This document shows, piece by piece, positions 44,447-52,968 of a stretch of DNA of 64,000 nt. How positions within the stretch are numbered: position 1 is the first letter of the stretch; each line of letters starts with the position of its first letter. Below the pieces are notes generated by a model. The model made no database searches. It was given only the letters and a program-made list of their open reading frames with translations, and had not been told where the DNA came from. The position numbers and the translations under genes were made by a program. Source of the stretch: Bacteroidota bacterium (GTDB lineage: Bacteria > Bacteroidota > Bacteroidia > AKYH767-A > OLB10); NCBI GenBank assembly GCA_018268195.1, contig JAFDWZ010000020.1, forward strand, positions 33,594-97,593, read 5' to 3'.

Positions 44447-45026
44447 TTAGGTGGTTCTGCCACTTGAAATATCCGATGATGGCCATGAGTAAATACACAA
44501 AAAACAATATGGCATAAAGTGGTAACCCTTTGTAAAGGTAAATTCCGATGTAAATAATATTAGCATCAATCCATACCAGCCAGTTTTCAATTTTCTTTTC
44601 GGCCATCATATATTGAGCAGCAAAACACAAACTTGTTGCTAACGCATCCCAATAAGGCACCGATGCTCCTGTGTATGTGTGGAAAAATGTGCCCATAACG
44701 ATAGTGAGCACCACTACTCCGGCCAGCAATGCGAAAATCATTTTCTTACTTGCATTGGTAACAGGCATGTCAGCATCCGGTCTCTTACCTTGCAGCCATC
44801 GCGCCCATCCATAACTTAACAATGAAATATAAACCAACTGCTGAATGACATCAGAATATAAACTCTGATGATAAAATATGTACAACGACACACAAACATT
44901 AACCAAACTAACCGGAAAATAGATTATCTTTTCCTTAATGCCGAAATAAATTCCTGCTATTCCGAATACAAATCCAATCCATTCCACCAGCGGAATACCA
45001 AGAATGAGAAGAGAATCAAAGTTCAC
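44424..45026 (-). CDS. pnuC: PnuC-family vitamin transporter
   Basis: Inner-membrane facilitator of 200 residues with seven or so helices; PnuC marks include VEWIGFVFGIAGIYFGIKE, FPVSLVNVCVSLYIFY, YGWARW and the C-terminal ENWLVWIDANIIYIGIYLYK. Family members import nicotinamide riboside (PnuC), thiamine (PnuT) or riboflavin, driven by intracellular phosphorylation. The start is GTG 45026, three bases after the upstream gene. See the findings for the substrate question. Confidence 0.9.
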   Translation of the reverse strand: MNFDSLLILGIPLVEWIGFVFGIAGIYFGIKEKIIYFPVSLVNVCVSLYIFYHQSLYSDVIQQLVYISLLSYGWARWLQGKRPDADMPVTNASKKMIFALLAGVVVLTIVMGTFFHTYTGASVPYWDALATSLCFAAQYMMAEKKIENWLVWIDANIIYIGIYLYKGLPLYAILFFVYLLMAIIGYFKWQNHLIAHEENN

Positions 45027-45029
45027 AGC

Positions 45030-45788
45030 TTATTTCTTTTTCAGGGTTTCATTAATTTCTTTTTTCGCTTCTGCAATTTCTGTCATAAGATTTGCATTGG
45101 TTTCAATTGCATTGCCAATTACCACAATGTCAGCACCGGCCAAATATATGTCTTTTGCTTTTTCAGCTGTACGAATTCCTCCGCCAACTATTAACGGCAC
45201 TGTGATTTCGTTTCTCACCTCTTTTATCATTTTTTCAGATACTGTTCTTCTTGCACCGCTTCCTGCTTCGAGATAAATGAGTTTCATGCCCAGATATTCA
45301 CCTGCAAGTGCTGTTGACATTGCAATTTCAATTCCGTCATGCGGAATGGGTTTAGTGTTGCTCACATACTGAACGGTGGTTACATTACCGCTGTCAATCA
45401 GAATATATCCTGTGGATATTACTTCTAAACCAAATTCTTTGATAGCAGGTGCACTGATTATATGTTGCCCTATGAGTAAATCAGGATTACGACCTGAAAT
45501 AAGTGATAAATACAAAAGTGCATCAGCATGCTTGTCAACTTGTGAAGCATTCCCCGGGAAAATAATTACAGGAATATCCGTATGCTGTTTCAGAAGTTGT
45601 ATGGTTTGATGAATGCTGCCATGCGTAATTACACTTCCACCTACAAAAAAATAATCCACTTCATGTGCTTTGGAATAATAGCAAAGTCTTTCAACCTGCT
45701 CTTTCTCCGCCTTATCAGGGTCTATCAATACAGCCAATTGCTTTCGGCCTTCATTAAACTTCCTCAGTATGTGGTTTTCGTAAATCAT
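45030..45788 (-). CDS. Geranylgeranylglyceryl / heptaprenylglyceryl phosphate synthase
   Basis: TIM-barrel prenyltransferase of 252 residues (PcrB/GGGPS family) joining a polyprenyl diphosphate to glycerol-1-phosphate. Family marks are LAVLIDPDKAE, FFVGGSVITHGSI, VIIFPGNASQVD, LIYLEAGSGAR and the phosphate-binding PLIVGGGIRTAEKAK. Bacteroidota members are the archaeal-like group I type. Whether ether lipids are made here is not known. Its ATG overlaps the PPTase stop (ATGA); the GTG of pnuC follows 3 bases later. Confidence 0.92.
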   Translation of the reverse strand: MIYENHILRKFNEGRKQLAVLIDPDKAEKEQVERLCYYSKAHEVDYFFVGGSVITHGSIHQTIQLLKQHTDIPVIIFPGNASQVDKHADALLYLSLISGRNPDLLIGQHIISAPAIKEFGLEVISTGYILIDSGNVTTVQYVSNTKPIPHDGIEIAMSTALAGEYLGMKLIYLEAGSGARRTVSEKMIKEVRNEITVPLIVGGGIRTAEKAKDIYLAGADIVVIGNAIETNANLMTEIAEAKKEINETLKKK

Positions 45789-46420
45789 TTATCAATAGCG
45801 TTTGCTTTCAAAAGATTTCCGGCAATGTTATAGAAAATTTCAAATTCCGTAGTTTTATTCTCCATCATCAGTTGACCTTGTACGCAACCTTGGCGCTGAA
45901 GGTTAAATGGTAAAATTCTTAAATTGGCTTTAAAATCGAGTGATTTTTTACCATAGATTTTATACATCACTTCTTTAGCACTCCACACCACAAAGGTTTG
46001 GTGTACTTTATGGTCATCATTTCCAATAAAACTTACTTCATCTTCTCTTAAAAATTTAGAACTGATTTTTTCGATTCTGTCATCCATCATCTCCATATCA
46101 AATCCGCAATTGTTTGTTTTATGATACATCACTCCTACAAATCCGTGCGAATGTGAAATTGAAACAAAGCCTTCCGGCTCAGCAAGAAATGGTTTTCCAT
46201 AAGCATCGTATCTGATTTCAAATCTTTTTTCAGGCAACATTTCATGAAGCAATAACCTCACTGCATACCACTCCGAGATTCTGCGCTGATGCGTATAATG
46301 TGGCGGTATTTTATAAAAGCCATAAAAGTTCAGCATCTGTTGTAACATGGCCGAATTTTCATTCAGAAACCATATTCCTATGATGCTGTCTTCATTTTTT
46401 ATTATTTCTGTTAACGGCAT
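45785..46420 (-). CDS. 4'-phosphopantetheinyl transferase superfamily protein
   Basis: Sfp/AcpT-like enzyme of 211 residues that loads phosphopantetheine onto carrier proteins. The Mg-binding motif is FDMEMMDDRIEKI (Asp and Glu), with FVVWSAKEVMYKIYGKK (Glu and Lys) 45 residues later and the substrate-region SISHSHGFVGV. No polyketide or peptide synthetase genes are present in the window. It is the first gene of the four-gene run on this strand. Confidence 0.9.
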   Translation of the reverse strand: MPLTEIIKNEDSIIGIWFLNENSAMLQQMLNFYGFYKIPPHYTHQRRISEWYAVRLLLHEMLPEKRFEIRYDAYGKPFLAEPEGFVSISHSHGFVGVMYHKTNNCGFDMEMMDDRIEKISSKFLREDEVSFIGNDDHKVHQTFVVWSAKEVMYKIYGKKSLDFKANLRILPFNLQRQGCVQGQLMMENKTTEFEIFYNIAGNLLKANAIDK

Positions 46421-46429
46421 AAATACTGC

Positions 46430-46460
46430 TTTGTTGGTAGTGCATTATTTTGTAAATTTG
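46430..46460 (+). promoter_or_regulatory. ahcY promoter (complete Bacteroidota consensus)
   Basis: TTTG (46430-46433), 19 bases, then TAAATTTG (46453-46460): the textbook Bacteroidota -33/-7 pair. ATG 46500 follows 39 bases later. It is the best promoter in the window and lies divergent to the PPTase start at 46420. Confidence 0.75.
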
Positions 46461-46499
46461 CGCAAAATTTTAAATAGTTAAATCATATATTTTAAAAAA

Positions 46500-47816
46500 A
46501 TGTCAACAGCAACAGAAACAAAGTTGAAATATAAAGTAAAAGATATTTCACTTGCAGAATGGGGACGCAAAGAAATTAAACTGGCAGAAGCTGAAATGCC
46601 GGGATTAATGTCACTGCGTGCAGAATATGGAAAACAAAAACCATTAAAAGGCGCACGTATTGCAGGATGCCTTCACATGACCATTCAAACCGCAGTATTA
46701 ATTGAAACTCTTAAAGAATTGGGTGCGGAAGTTACCTGGAGTTCATGCAATATTTTTTCGACTCAGGATCATGCTGCAGCGGCTATTGCTGCTGCCGGAA
46801 TTCCGGTTTATGCTTGGAAAGGTATGAACAATGAAGAGTTTGACTGGTGTATTGAGCAAACATTGTTTGCTTTTGATGGTGGCCAGCCATTAAATATGAT
46901 TCTTGATGATGGTGGTGACCTTACCAATATGGTATTTGATAAATACCCTGAGTTGATTAAAGGCATAAAAGGTTTAAGTGAAGAAACCACTACAGGTGTT
47001 CACCGCCTGTATGAGCGCATGAACAAAGGCACTCTTCCTATGCCTGCCATTAACGTGAATGACTCCGTAACAAAATCAAAATTCGACAACAAATATGGTT
47101 GCCGTGAATCATTGCAGGATGCAATACGCAGAGCTACCGACCTGATGCTTGCAGGAAAAGTAGCAGTAGTTGCCGGTTATGGTGATGTAGGAAAAGGCTC
47201 AGCTGAATCTCTTAGCAGTGCAGGTGTTCGTGTTATTGTAACAGAAATTGACCCTATTTGTGCATTACAAGCTGCCATGGAAGGTTATGAAGTTAAAACT
47301 ATGGATAATGCCGTTAAAGAAGCTGATATTATTGTTACAGCTACCGGTAATCATAACATCATTATTGACCGCCACTTTAAAGCAATGAAGCATAATGCAG
47401 TGCTTTGCAACATCGGTCACTTCGATAACGAGATTGACATGGCATGGCTTAACCAAAACTATGGCAAAACAAAAGACACCATCAAACCTCAGGTAGATAA
47501 ATATACCATTGATGGCAAAGACATCATTGTTCTTGCAGAAGGACGTTTGGTAAATTTGGGTTGCGCAACCGGACACCCATCATTTGTGATGAGTAATTCA
47601 TTTACCAATCAAACATTGGCACAGTTGGAACTTTGGAATCATTCTGACAAATATGAAAACAAAGTTTATACCCTGCCTAAGCATTTGGATGAGAAAGTTG
47701 CTCGTTTACACCTTCAGAAAATTGGTGTTGAATTAGAAACCCTCACTCCAAGCCAGGCAGAATATATTGGTGTAAAAGTTGAAGGTCCGTTTAAACCGGA
47801 ATATTATCGCTATTAA
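46500..47816 (+). CDS. ahcY: S-adenosylhomocysteine hydrolase
   Basis: Removes the product inhibitor SAH left by methyltransferases, giving adenosine and homocysteine. NAD-binding motif [16 protein letters not shown], with [34 protein letters not shown] and the C-terminal FKPEYYRY. Length 438 is normal. It is transcribed alone with a strong promoter and a clear terminator. Confidence 0.97.
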   Translation: MSTATETKLKYKVKDISLAEWGRKEIKLAEAEMPGLMSLRAEYGKQKPLKGARIAGCLHMTIQTAVLIETLKELGAEVTWSSCNIFSTQDHAAAAIAAAGIPVYAWKGMNNEEFDWCIEQTLFAFDGGQPLNMILDDGGDLTNMVFDKYPELIKGIKGLSEETTTGVHRLYERMNKGTLPMPAINVNDSVTKSKFDNKYGCRESLQDAIRRATDLMLAGKVAVVAGYGDVGKGSAESLSSAGVRVIVTEIDPICALQAAMEGYEVKTMDNAVKEADIIVTATGNHNIIIDRHFKAMKHNAVLCNIGHFDNEIDMAWLNQNYGKTKDTIKPQVDKYTIDGKDIIVLAEGRLVNLGCATGHPSFVMSNSFTNQTLAQLELWNHSDKYENKVYTLPKHLDEKVARLHLQKIGVELETLTPSQAEYIGVKVEGPFKPEYYRY

Positions 47817-47830
47817 AATTTAATTTTCAT

Positions 47831-47870
47831 AAAAGAAGCTGTCTCAAAAGGGCAGCTTCTTTTTTTTTGA
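47831..47870 (+). terminator. ahcY terminator
   Basis: AAAGAAGCTGTC pairs with GGCAGCTTCTTT (one G-U pair), loop TCAAAAG, followed by a run of Ts. It lies between ahcY and the convergent YedK-like gene. Confidence 0.85.
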
Positions 47871-47878
47871 AAAAAAAA

Positions 47879-48592
47879 TCAAATTCCTAAATCCAGACTT
47901 CCCTGCGAATTGCCTTTAGTTTTTTTTGCCTTTTTCGGTGGTGCAGGCATTTCTATTACTTCCAGCATATTTTCATCTATAGGAACGAGCATGCTATCAG
48001 CGGATGCAGATGTTGTTGCAGCATCCAGCCATATCTTAAGTTTATCTTCTGTAAGTATCACAGGCATCCTGTCGTGAAATGGCTTCACTTTGTTATTAGG
48101 TTCAGTAGTAATGATGGCAAATGTTTTAATAATTTCTCCCGTTTGAGGATCTGCCCAATGATTATATATTCCTGCAAGATTCATGTATCGCCCTTTGGGA
48201 TGTTTAAAAAAATAATTCTTGCCGCTATTACGATCTTTCTCATAAAATCCGGTTGCACAGACAATACATCGCTGTTTCATTGCCCACACTTTCTTCCATG
48301 TGGGTTTAATATTTAACGAATCAGACCTTGCGTTAAAATTTAAAGCCGATTGTTTGATTTCCTTTGCCCATGAAGGAAGAAATCCGAAGTAATAATATTC
48401 AGGCACCTGCGAATCTAATGGTATAACCACAGCCTCTGCACCCGGGTAAACTGAGGCAGGCTCAAAATCATCCAATGACGAAATGATTTTCCTTTCCATC
48501 AATGTAAGCGATGCCAGAGTATCCTCTTTTCCTATATCACGAATGCTTCGCTTAATACCTGTTCGCGTAAGCGCTTCATAGTTATAACACAT
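47879..48592 (-). CDS. YedK/HMCES (SRAP) DNA-abasic-site protein
   Basis: Cytoplasmic SRAP-family protein of 237 residues that forms a covalent link with abasic sites in single-stranded DNA. After initiator Met removal Cys2 becomes the N-terminal nucleophile (MCYNYEALTRTG). Other active-site marks are NARSDSLNIKP, RCIVCATGFYEKD (Glu) and FHDRMPVIL (His). It is usually linked to the SOS response; no LexA-type box was recognised upstream. Confidence 0.93.
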   Translation of the reverse strand: MCYNYEALTRTGIKRSIRDIGKEDTLASLTLMERKIISSLDDFEPASVYPGAEAVVIPLDSQVPEYYYFGFLPSWAKEIKQSALNFNARSDSLNIKPTWKKVWAMKQRCIVCATGFYEKDRNSGKNYFFKHPKGRYMNLAGIYNHWADPQTGEIIKTFAIITTEPNNKVKPFHDRMPVILTEDKLKIWLDAATTSASADSMLVPIDENMLEVIEMPAPPKKAKKTKGNSQGSLDLGI

Positions 48593-48704
48593 GCCGTAAA
48601 ATTAATATTAATTAATTTCAATTTCAATCTTTATCAACGCCTGAATATTTAAAATTAAAACTTACTTTTACCCTATCGAAAACAAACATTCAATTTCAGT
48701 TAAA

Positions 48705-51041
48705 ATGAAAATCATCAAGTTTCTCTTGCTGTTTTGCGCTATCATTTTTCAGTTTAATGCTGCATCGGCTCAAACTATTACCGACTCCATACATGTATAT
48801 CATTATTCGATAAACATTGACACTGTTGCATACACTCAGCAAACCTTAAGTGCCAACACCACTCTTCAGGTTGTATCAAAAATGAATACTGTTGCTACAG
48901 TAACGTTGGATCTTTTGGTCATGAATATTGATTCGGTTTACGATAGCAATGGTGCACTTGGTTTTTCTTATAACGATACTCTGTTAGTAGTGCAACTGCG
49001 AAATCCGATAAACATTCATGACACGGTTGAGTTTACAGTTGCATATCATGGCCATCCTCAGAAAGATGCTTCCGGTTTCGGTGGATTTTATTTCTCACCT
49101 ACCATGGCATTTAATATGGGAGTAGGTTTTGCAGCCATTCCTCACAATCTGGGTAAAGTATGGTTTCCATGTGTTGATGTTTTTGATGATAAAAGCACTT
49201 ACGATTTTCATGTGCGTACAATTGCCGGTCATAAAGCTTATTGTAATGGCTTTTTAAATGACTCCATTATTCACATTGATGGAACTATTACATGGCATTG
49301 GATAATGAACGAACCAATACCCACCTATCTGGCATGTATAGTTACAGGCCCTTATTTATCATGGACACGCAACTATTCAGGAATTCCTGTTGAAATTGCA
49401 GCCTTACCATCAGACACAGCAAATGTTGCAGCAACGTTTGTCAACCTTCCTTCAGCCATCAACACTTTTGTAGATTATTACGGTTCTTACCCTTTTAATA
49501 AAATTGGTTACTCCTTGGTTAATTTCACAGCAGGAGCAATGGAGCATGCTTCCAATATTGCTATTGGTCGTGCGTTTGTAAATGGCACACTCGGTTATGA
49601 AACATTGTGGGCACATGAACTCTCGCACATGTGGTGGGGCGACAAAGTAACTTGCAAAACCGATGCAGATATGTGGCTAAACGAAGGATGGGCATCTTTT
49701 AATGAAGCATTGTTTACTCAGGCACTTTACGGAAACACTGAATATAAAAATTGGATAAGAACCAATCATCGTAAAGTATTGCAGTTTGCTCATATCAATG
49801 ATGGCTCCTATTTAGCACTGAATGCTGTTCCTTCAGATTACACCTATGGCACAACAGCTTATCAGAAAGGAGCAGATATTGTACATACACTTAGAAATTA
49901 TCTGGGAGACTCCTTATTTAAAGTCGGTTCACAATTTTATCTTGACACCTTTGCCTATGGTAATGCATCAAGTGCTGACTTGCGTAATGCACTCACTTCA
50001 GCTACAGGAATAAATATGAACAGATTTTTTGATGATTGGGTTTTTACTCCCGGTTTCCCTCACTTTTCCATTGACTCTGTAGTGTATCTCCCCGGAGGTC
50101 TCGACCATTATTTTGTTTACACACGCCAACGCTCTAAGGGAAATCAGCATTTGTATGAAATGCCTGTAGAAATAACATTCAGCAACGGACAAAGTGATAC
50201 TACCGTTACTATAGTTATAGACTCCACTACGAATGTGTTTCATATTCCTTTGATTATAGCCAATGCAACGTGGGTGGCATTAGACAGAAATGAAAAAATC
50301 AGTGATGCAATATCAGACTATGAACTAATGATAACATCCACAGGTAATCAGAATATGAAGGAAACCAATACCAATCTAAACGTTCAGACTTTGAGTGCTA
50401 CACCTTCCACCATCAGAGTTGAACATAACTGGGTTGCACCCGATGGTTTCAAACAGAGTAATCCGGGAATCAGGCTAAGTGATTATCATTACTGGAAAGT
50501 GGATGGAATAATAAATCCGGGATTCCTTAGTAAAATAACTTTTCAGTACAATGGTTCATCAAGTACCAGTTCAGGGTATATTGATAACACACTGATAACA
50601 GGCAGTGAAGATAGCCTGGTACTTTTATTTAGAACATCGACTGCCGATGACTGGCACTATATATCTGCCACACATAATATGGGTTCTGCATGGGATAAAA
50701 TTGGAACTTTTACGGTTGACACACTTCAAATTGGTGAATATGCACTTGGGTATAGAGATTTTACGGTAAACATTACCCAACCGGTAAAAACAGAAAAACT
50801 CCTCTCAGTCATACCTAACCCTGCTTATGACAGCTGTGTTATTACAGCTAAAATGAATTACAATCAGGAAGGAGTATTACAGTTACATGATTTAGACGGC
50901 AGAAAATTAAAAGAATGGAAGATAAAAGGCCAGAACAAACTGACGCTCAATTGTGCAGCGTTTAAAAATGGTGAATATATACTTCAGTTATTCTCTGACA
51001 ATAATCTTAAAGATACAGTAAAAATAATTATTCACAAATAA
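48705..51041 (+). CDS. M1-family zinc aminopeptidase, T9SS-secreted
   Basis: Secreted peptidase of 778 residues with a signal peptide ending ASAQ (about 23). The M1 fold shows the substrate mark FTAGAMEHAS and the zinc site HELSHMWWGDK (HExxH, residues about 304-308), with the third ligand Glu about 19 residues on, in WLNEGWASFNE. A C-terminal T9SS domain (VIPNPAYDSCVI, LDGRKLKEW, FKNGEYILQLFS) shows it is exported across the outer membrane. It probably releases amino acids from peptides outside the cell. Substrate range is not predictable. Confidence 0.93.
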   Translation: MKIIKFLLLFCAIIFQFNAASAQTITDSIHVYHYSINIDTVAYTQQTLSANTTLQVVSKMNTVATVTLDLLVMNIDSVYDSNGALGFSYNDTLLVVQLRNPINIHDTVEFTVAYHGHPQKDASGFGGFYFSPTMAFNMGVGFAAIPHNLGKVWFPCVDVFDDKSTYDFHVRTIAGHKAYCNGFLNDSIIHIDGTITWHWIMNEPIPTYLACIVTGPYLSWTRNYSGIPVEIAALPSDTANVAATFVNLPSAINTFVDYYGSYPFNKIGYSLVNFTAGAMEHASNIAIGRAFVNGTLGYETLWAHELSHMWWGDKVTCKTDADMWLNEGWASFNEALFTQALYGNTEYKNWIRTNHRKVLQFAHINDGSYLALNAVPSDYTYGTTAYQKGADIVHTLRNYLGDSLFKVGSQFYLDTFAYGNASSADLRNALTSATGINMNRFFDDWVFTPGFPHFSIDSVVYLPGGLDHYFVYTRQRSKGNQHLYEMPVEITFSNGQSDTTVTIVIDSTTNVFHIPLIIANATWVALDRNEKISDAISDYELMITSTGNQNMKETNTNLNVQTLSATPSTIRVEHNWVAPDGFKQSNPGIRLSDYHYWKVDGIINPGFLSKITFQYNGSSSTSSGYIDNTLITGSEDSLVLLFRTSTADDWHYISATHNMGSAWDKIGTFTVDTLQIGEYALGYRDFTVNITQPVKTEKLLSVIPNPAYDSCVITAKMNYNQEGVLQLHDLDGRKLKEWKIKGQNKLTLNCAAFKNGEYILQLFSDNNLKDTVKIIIHK

Positions 51042-51074
51042 TCTGTTCGAGAGTGCTGATATAAAAGCATTTTT

Positions 51075-51082
51075 TATATTTG
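51075..51082 (+). promoter_or_regulatory. -7 promoter box of the propeller protein gene
   Basis: TATATTTG matches TAnnTTTG, 29 bases before ATG 51111 and after the aminopeptidase stop. Confidence 0.5.
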
Positions 51083-51110
51083 CATTTCGAAAAATAAAAA
51101 TCAAATAAAC

Positions 51111-52919
51111 ATGAGAAAAATTTTACTTACAGCGGTTGCAGCAATATTCTCGCTGGCAACTCAGGCGCAGTGGATCAATCAGAATTTGATGCTTACTGCT
51201 TATGATGGCTATATGTTTGACGTAGAAACCGTCAATTCAAATGTAGCATGGGGTGCATTATGGAATGGCACTACCGGAGCAGCTACTCCTTACACTGCTG
51301 ATTTTGCAAGAACTATTGACGGTGGAAATACCTGGACAATAGGAACTGTTACAGCAACTGCAGGCCTTGTGATTTCCAACATTTGGCCAATTGATGGCAA
51401 CACTTGCTACGTTGCTATGTGTAATGTGAATGCTGGCGGGGGAGCCATCTACAAAACTACTGACGGAGGTGCTACATGGACAGCAAGTTCTACAGCAGCA
51501 ATGTACACTCAAAGTACTTCATTTTGTAATGTAGTGTATTTTGCAGATGCTCAGAATGGTTTTGCACAAGGCGACCCTGTTGGAACAGGTGCTAACAAAC
51601 GTTATGAGTTATGGACAACCTCTGATGCAGGAGCAAACTGGACTCAGGTTCCTGTTGCTAACATTCCTGCATTAACTAATGCCGGTGAATATGGTATTAC
51701 CAATCTGTTTTCAGCTATTGGTGATGATATCTGGTTTGCTACAACTTATGGTGATGTTTACCACTCTTCAAATAAAGGTTTGAATTGGACAAAAAGTGCA
51801 TCAGGTTTTCCAGCTAACGTGAATTCCGGAAACCGTCAGGATATTTCTAACATTGCGTTCAGCGATGCTATGCATGGAATGATTGTTCAGGTTAATTCAA
51901 CTGGATATTTGATAAAATCTACTGCAGATGGTGGTGCTACTTGGACAAGTGTTACTCCTGTAGGAAATTTCTACCCAAATGATATTAGTGGTGTTCCGGG
52001 TACATCAATTTTTGTAAGCGGTTCTTCTAGCCAAACCTATGGATTTGGTTCATCTTACAGCCCTGATAATGGTGTTACATGGATCGACCTTGACAACAGC
52101 GCTTCACATACCTCATTCTCATTTGCAAACGATTCTACAGGTTTCGGTGGTGAATTTATTGCTGCAGGCAGCGTTGGCGGTGCATGGAAATTCTCCGGCA
52201 CACTTGCTCCTGTTACTACTGTATCTTGTGGAGATCCAAGTATCAGCTCCGGAATTACTACCGTAAATAATATTGTAGTTTGTTTTGACAGTACATTATC
52301 AGTTACTACTAATGGAATATTAGCACCAACAGTTGGTACAGTTCATGGGTTCAGTTTAATTGTGTCAAGTGGTGACATTAGTGGCAGCACAAACCCTAAC
52401 AGTACAGGTTTAGTAATTGGTGGAACAGGAACAATTCCGGCACTTTCAGGAAACAGTGTAACAAATTTAACCAATGACGGAAACATTTTCCCTGCCGGAG
52501 TTTACTATTTCACTCCTACGGTTTATGGTAATGCTACAGGAAGCGGAAGCATTTTTAACCTCACTCTTGATCCTAACTGTACTTATACAGGAGCTTCTGT
52601 AATGGTGACATTATTAGCCCAAGGTACTGCTTGCCCAACTTCAGTAAAAAATCTGAATAACACTTCATTTGATGTAACAGGAATTTATCCTGTACCTGTG
52701 AAAAACATACTTAACATGGTAATTGCAGCTGAAAAAACTACTGTTACTGATGTTACCGTAAATGATATAACAGGACGTGTTGTTATGAATCAGACTTTCA
52801 ATTTACAGAATGGCAATAACACTGTATCTTTAGATGTGAACAAATTGTCTGCAGGTATCTATTCAGTAACTGTAAACAATGGAAACACTCAAATCACTAA
52901 GAAATTTGTGAAAGAGTAA
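51111..52919 (+). CDS. T9SS-secreted BNR/Ycf48-like propeller protein
   Basis: Secreted protein of 602 residues, signal peptide ending TQAQ (about 19). Residues 25-370 contain BNR/sortilin-like blades with the Asp-box pattern (TIDGGNTWT, TTDGGATWT, TSDAGANWTQ, STADGGATWTS), giving a beta-propeller like Ycf48. A less regular Thr/Ser/Gly-rich part (about 375-520) follows, then a T9SS tail (IYPVPVKNIL, DITGRVVMN, LSAGIYSVTVNNG, ending KKFVKE). Probably a surface or matrix component; no enzymatic residues are apparent. Confidence 0.9.
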   Translation: MRKILLTAVAAIFSLATQAQWINQNLMLTAYDGYMFDVETVNSNVAWGALWNGTTGAATPYTADFARTIDGGNTWTIGTVTATAGLVISNIWPIDGNTCYVAMCNVNAGGGAIYKTTDGGATWTASSTAAMYTQSTSFCNVVYFADAQNGFAQGDPVGTGANKRYELWTTSDAGANWTQVPVANIPALTNAGEYGITNLFSAIGDDIWFATTYGDVYHSSNKGLNWTKSASGFPANVNSGNRQDISNIAFSDAMHGMIVQVNSTGYLIKSTADGGATWTSVTPVGNFYPNDISGVPGTSIFVSGSSSQTYGFGSSYSPDNGVTWIDLDNSASHTSFSFANDSTGFGGEFIAAGSVGGAWKFSGTLAPVTTVSCGDPSISSGITTVNNIVVCFDSTLSVTTNGILAPTVGTVHGFSLIVSSGDISGSTNPNSTGLVIGGTGTIPALSGNSVTNLTNDGNIFPAGVYYFTPTVYGNATGSGSIFNLTLDPNCTYTGASVMVTLLAQGTACPTSVKNLNNTSFDVTGIYPVPVKNILNMVIAAEKTTVTDVTVNDITGRVVMNQTFNLQNGNNTVSLDVNKLSAGIYSVTVNNGNTQITKKFVKE

Positions 52920-52940
52920 TTACCTCTTTACAACTAAAAT

Positions 52941-52968
52941 AAAAAAGGCTGCTTAGGCAGCCTTTTTT
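52941..52968 (+). terminator. Bidirectional terminator between two T9SS genes
   Basis: A perfect 12-bp stem AAAAAAGGCTGC (52941-52952) / GCAGCCTTTTTT (52957-52968), loop TTAG. It ends both the gene before it and, on the minus strand, the gene whose stop is at 52967. Confidence 0.85.
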
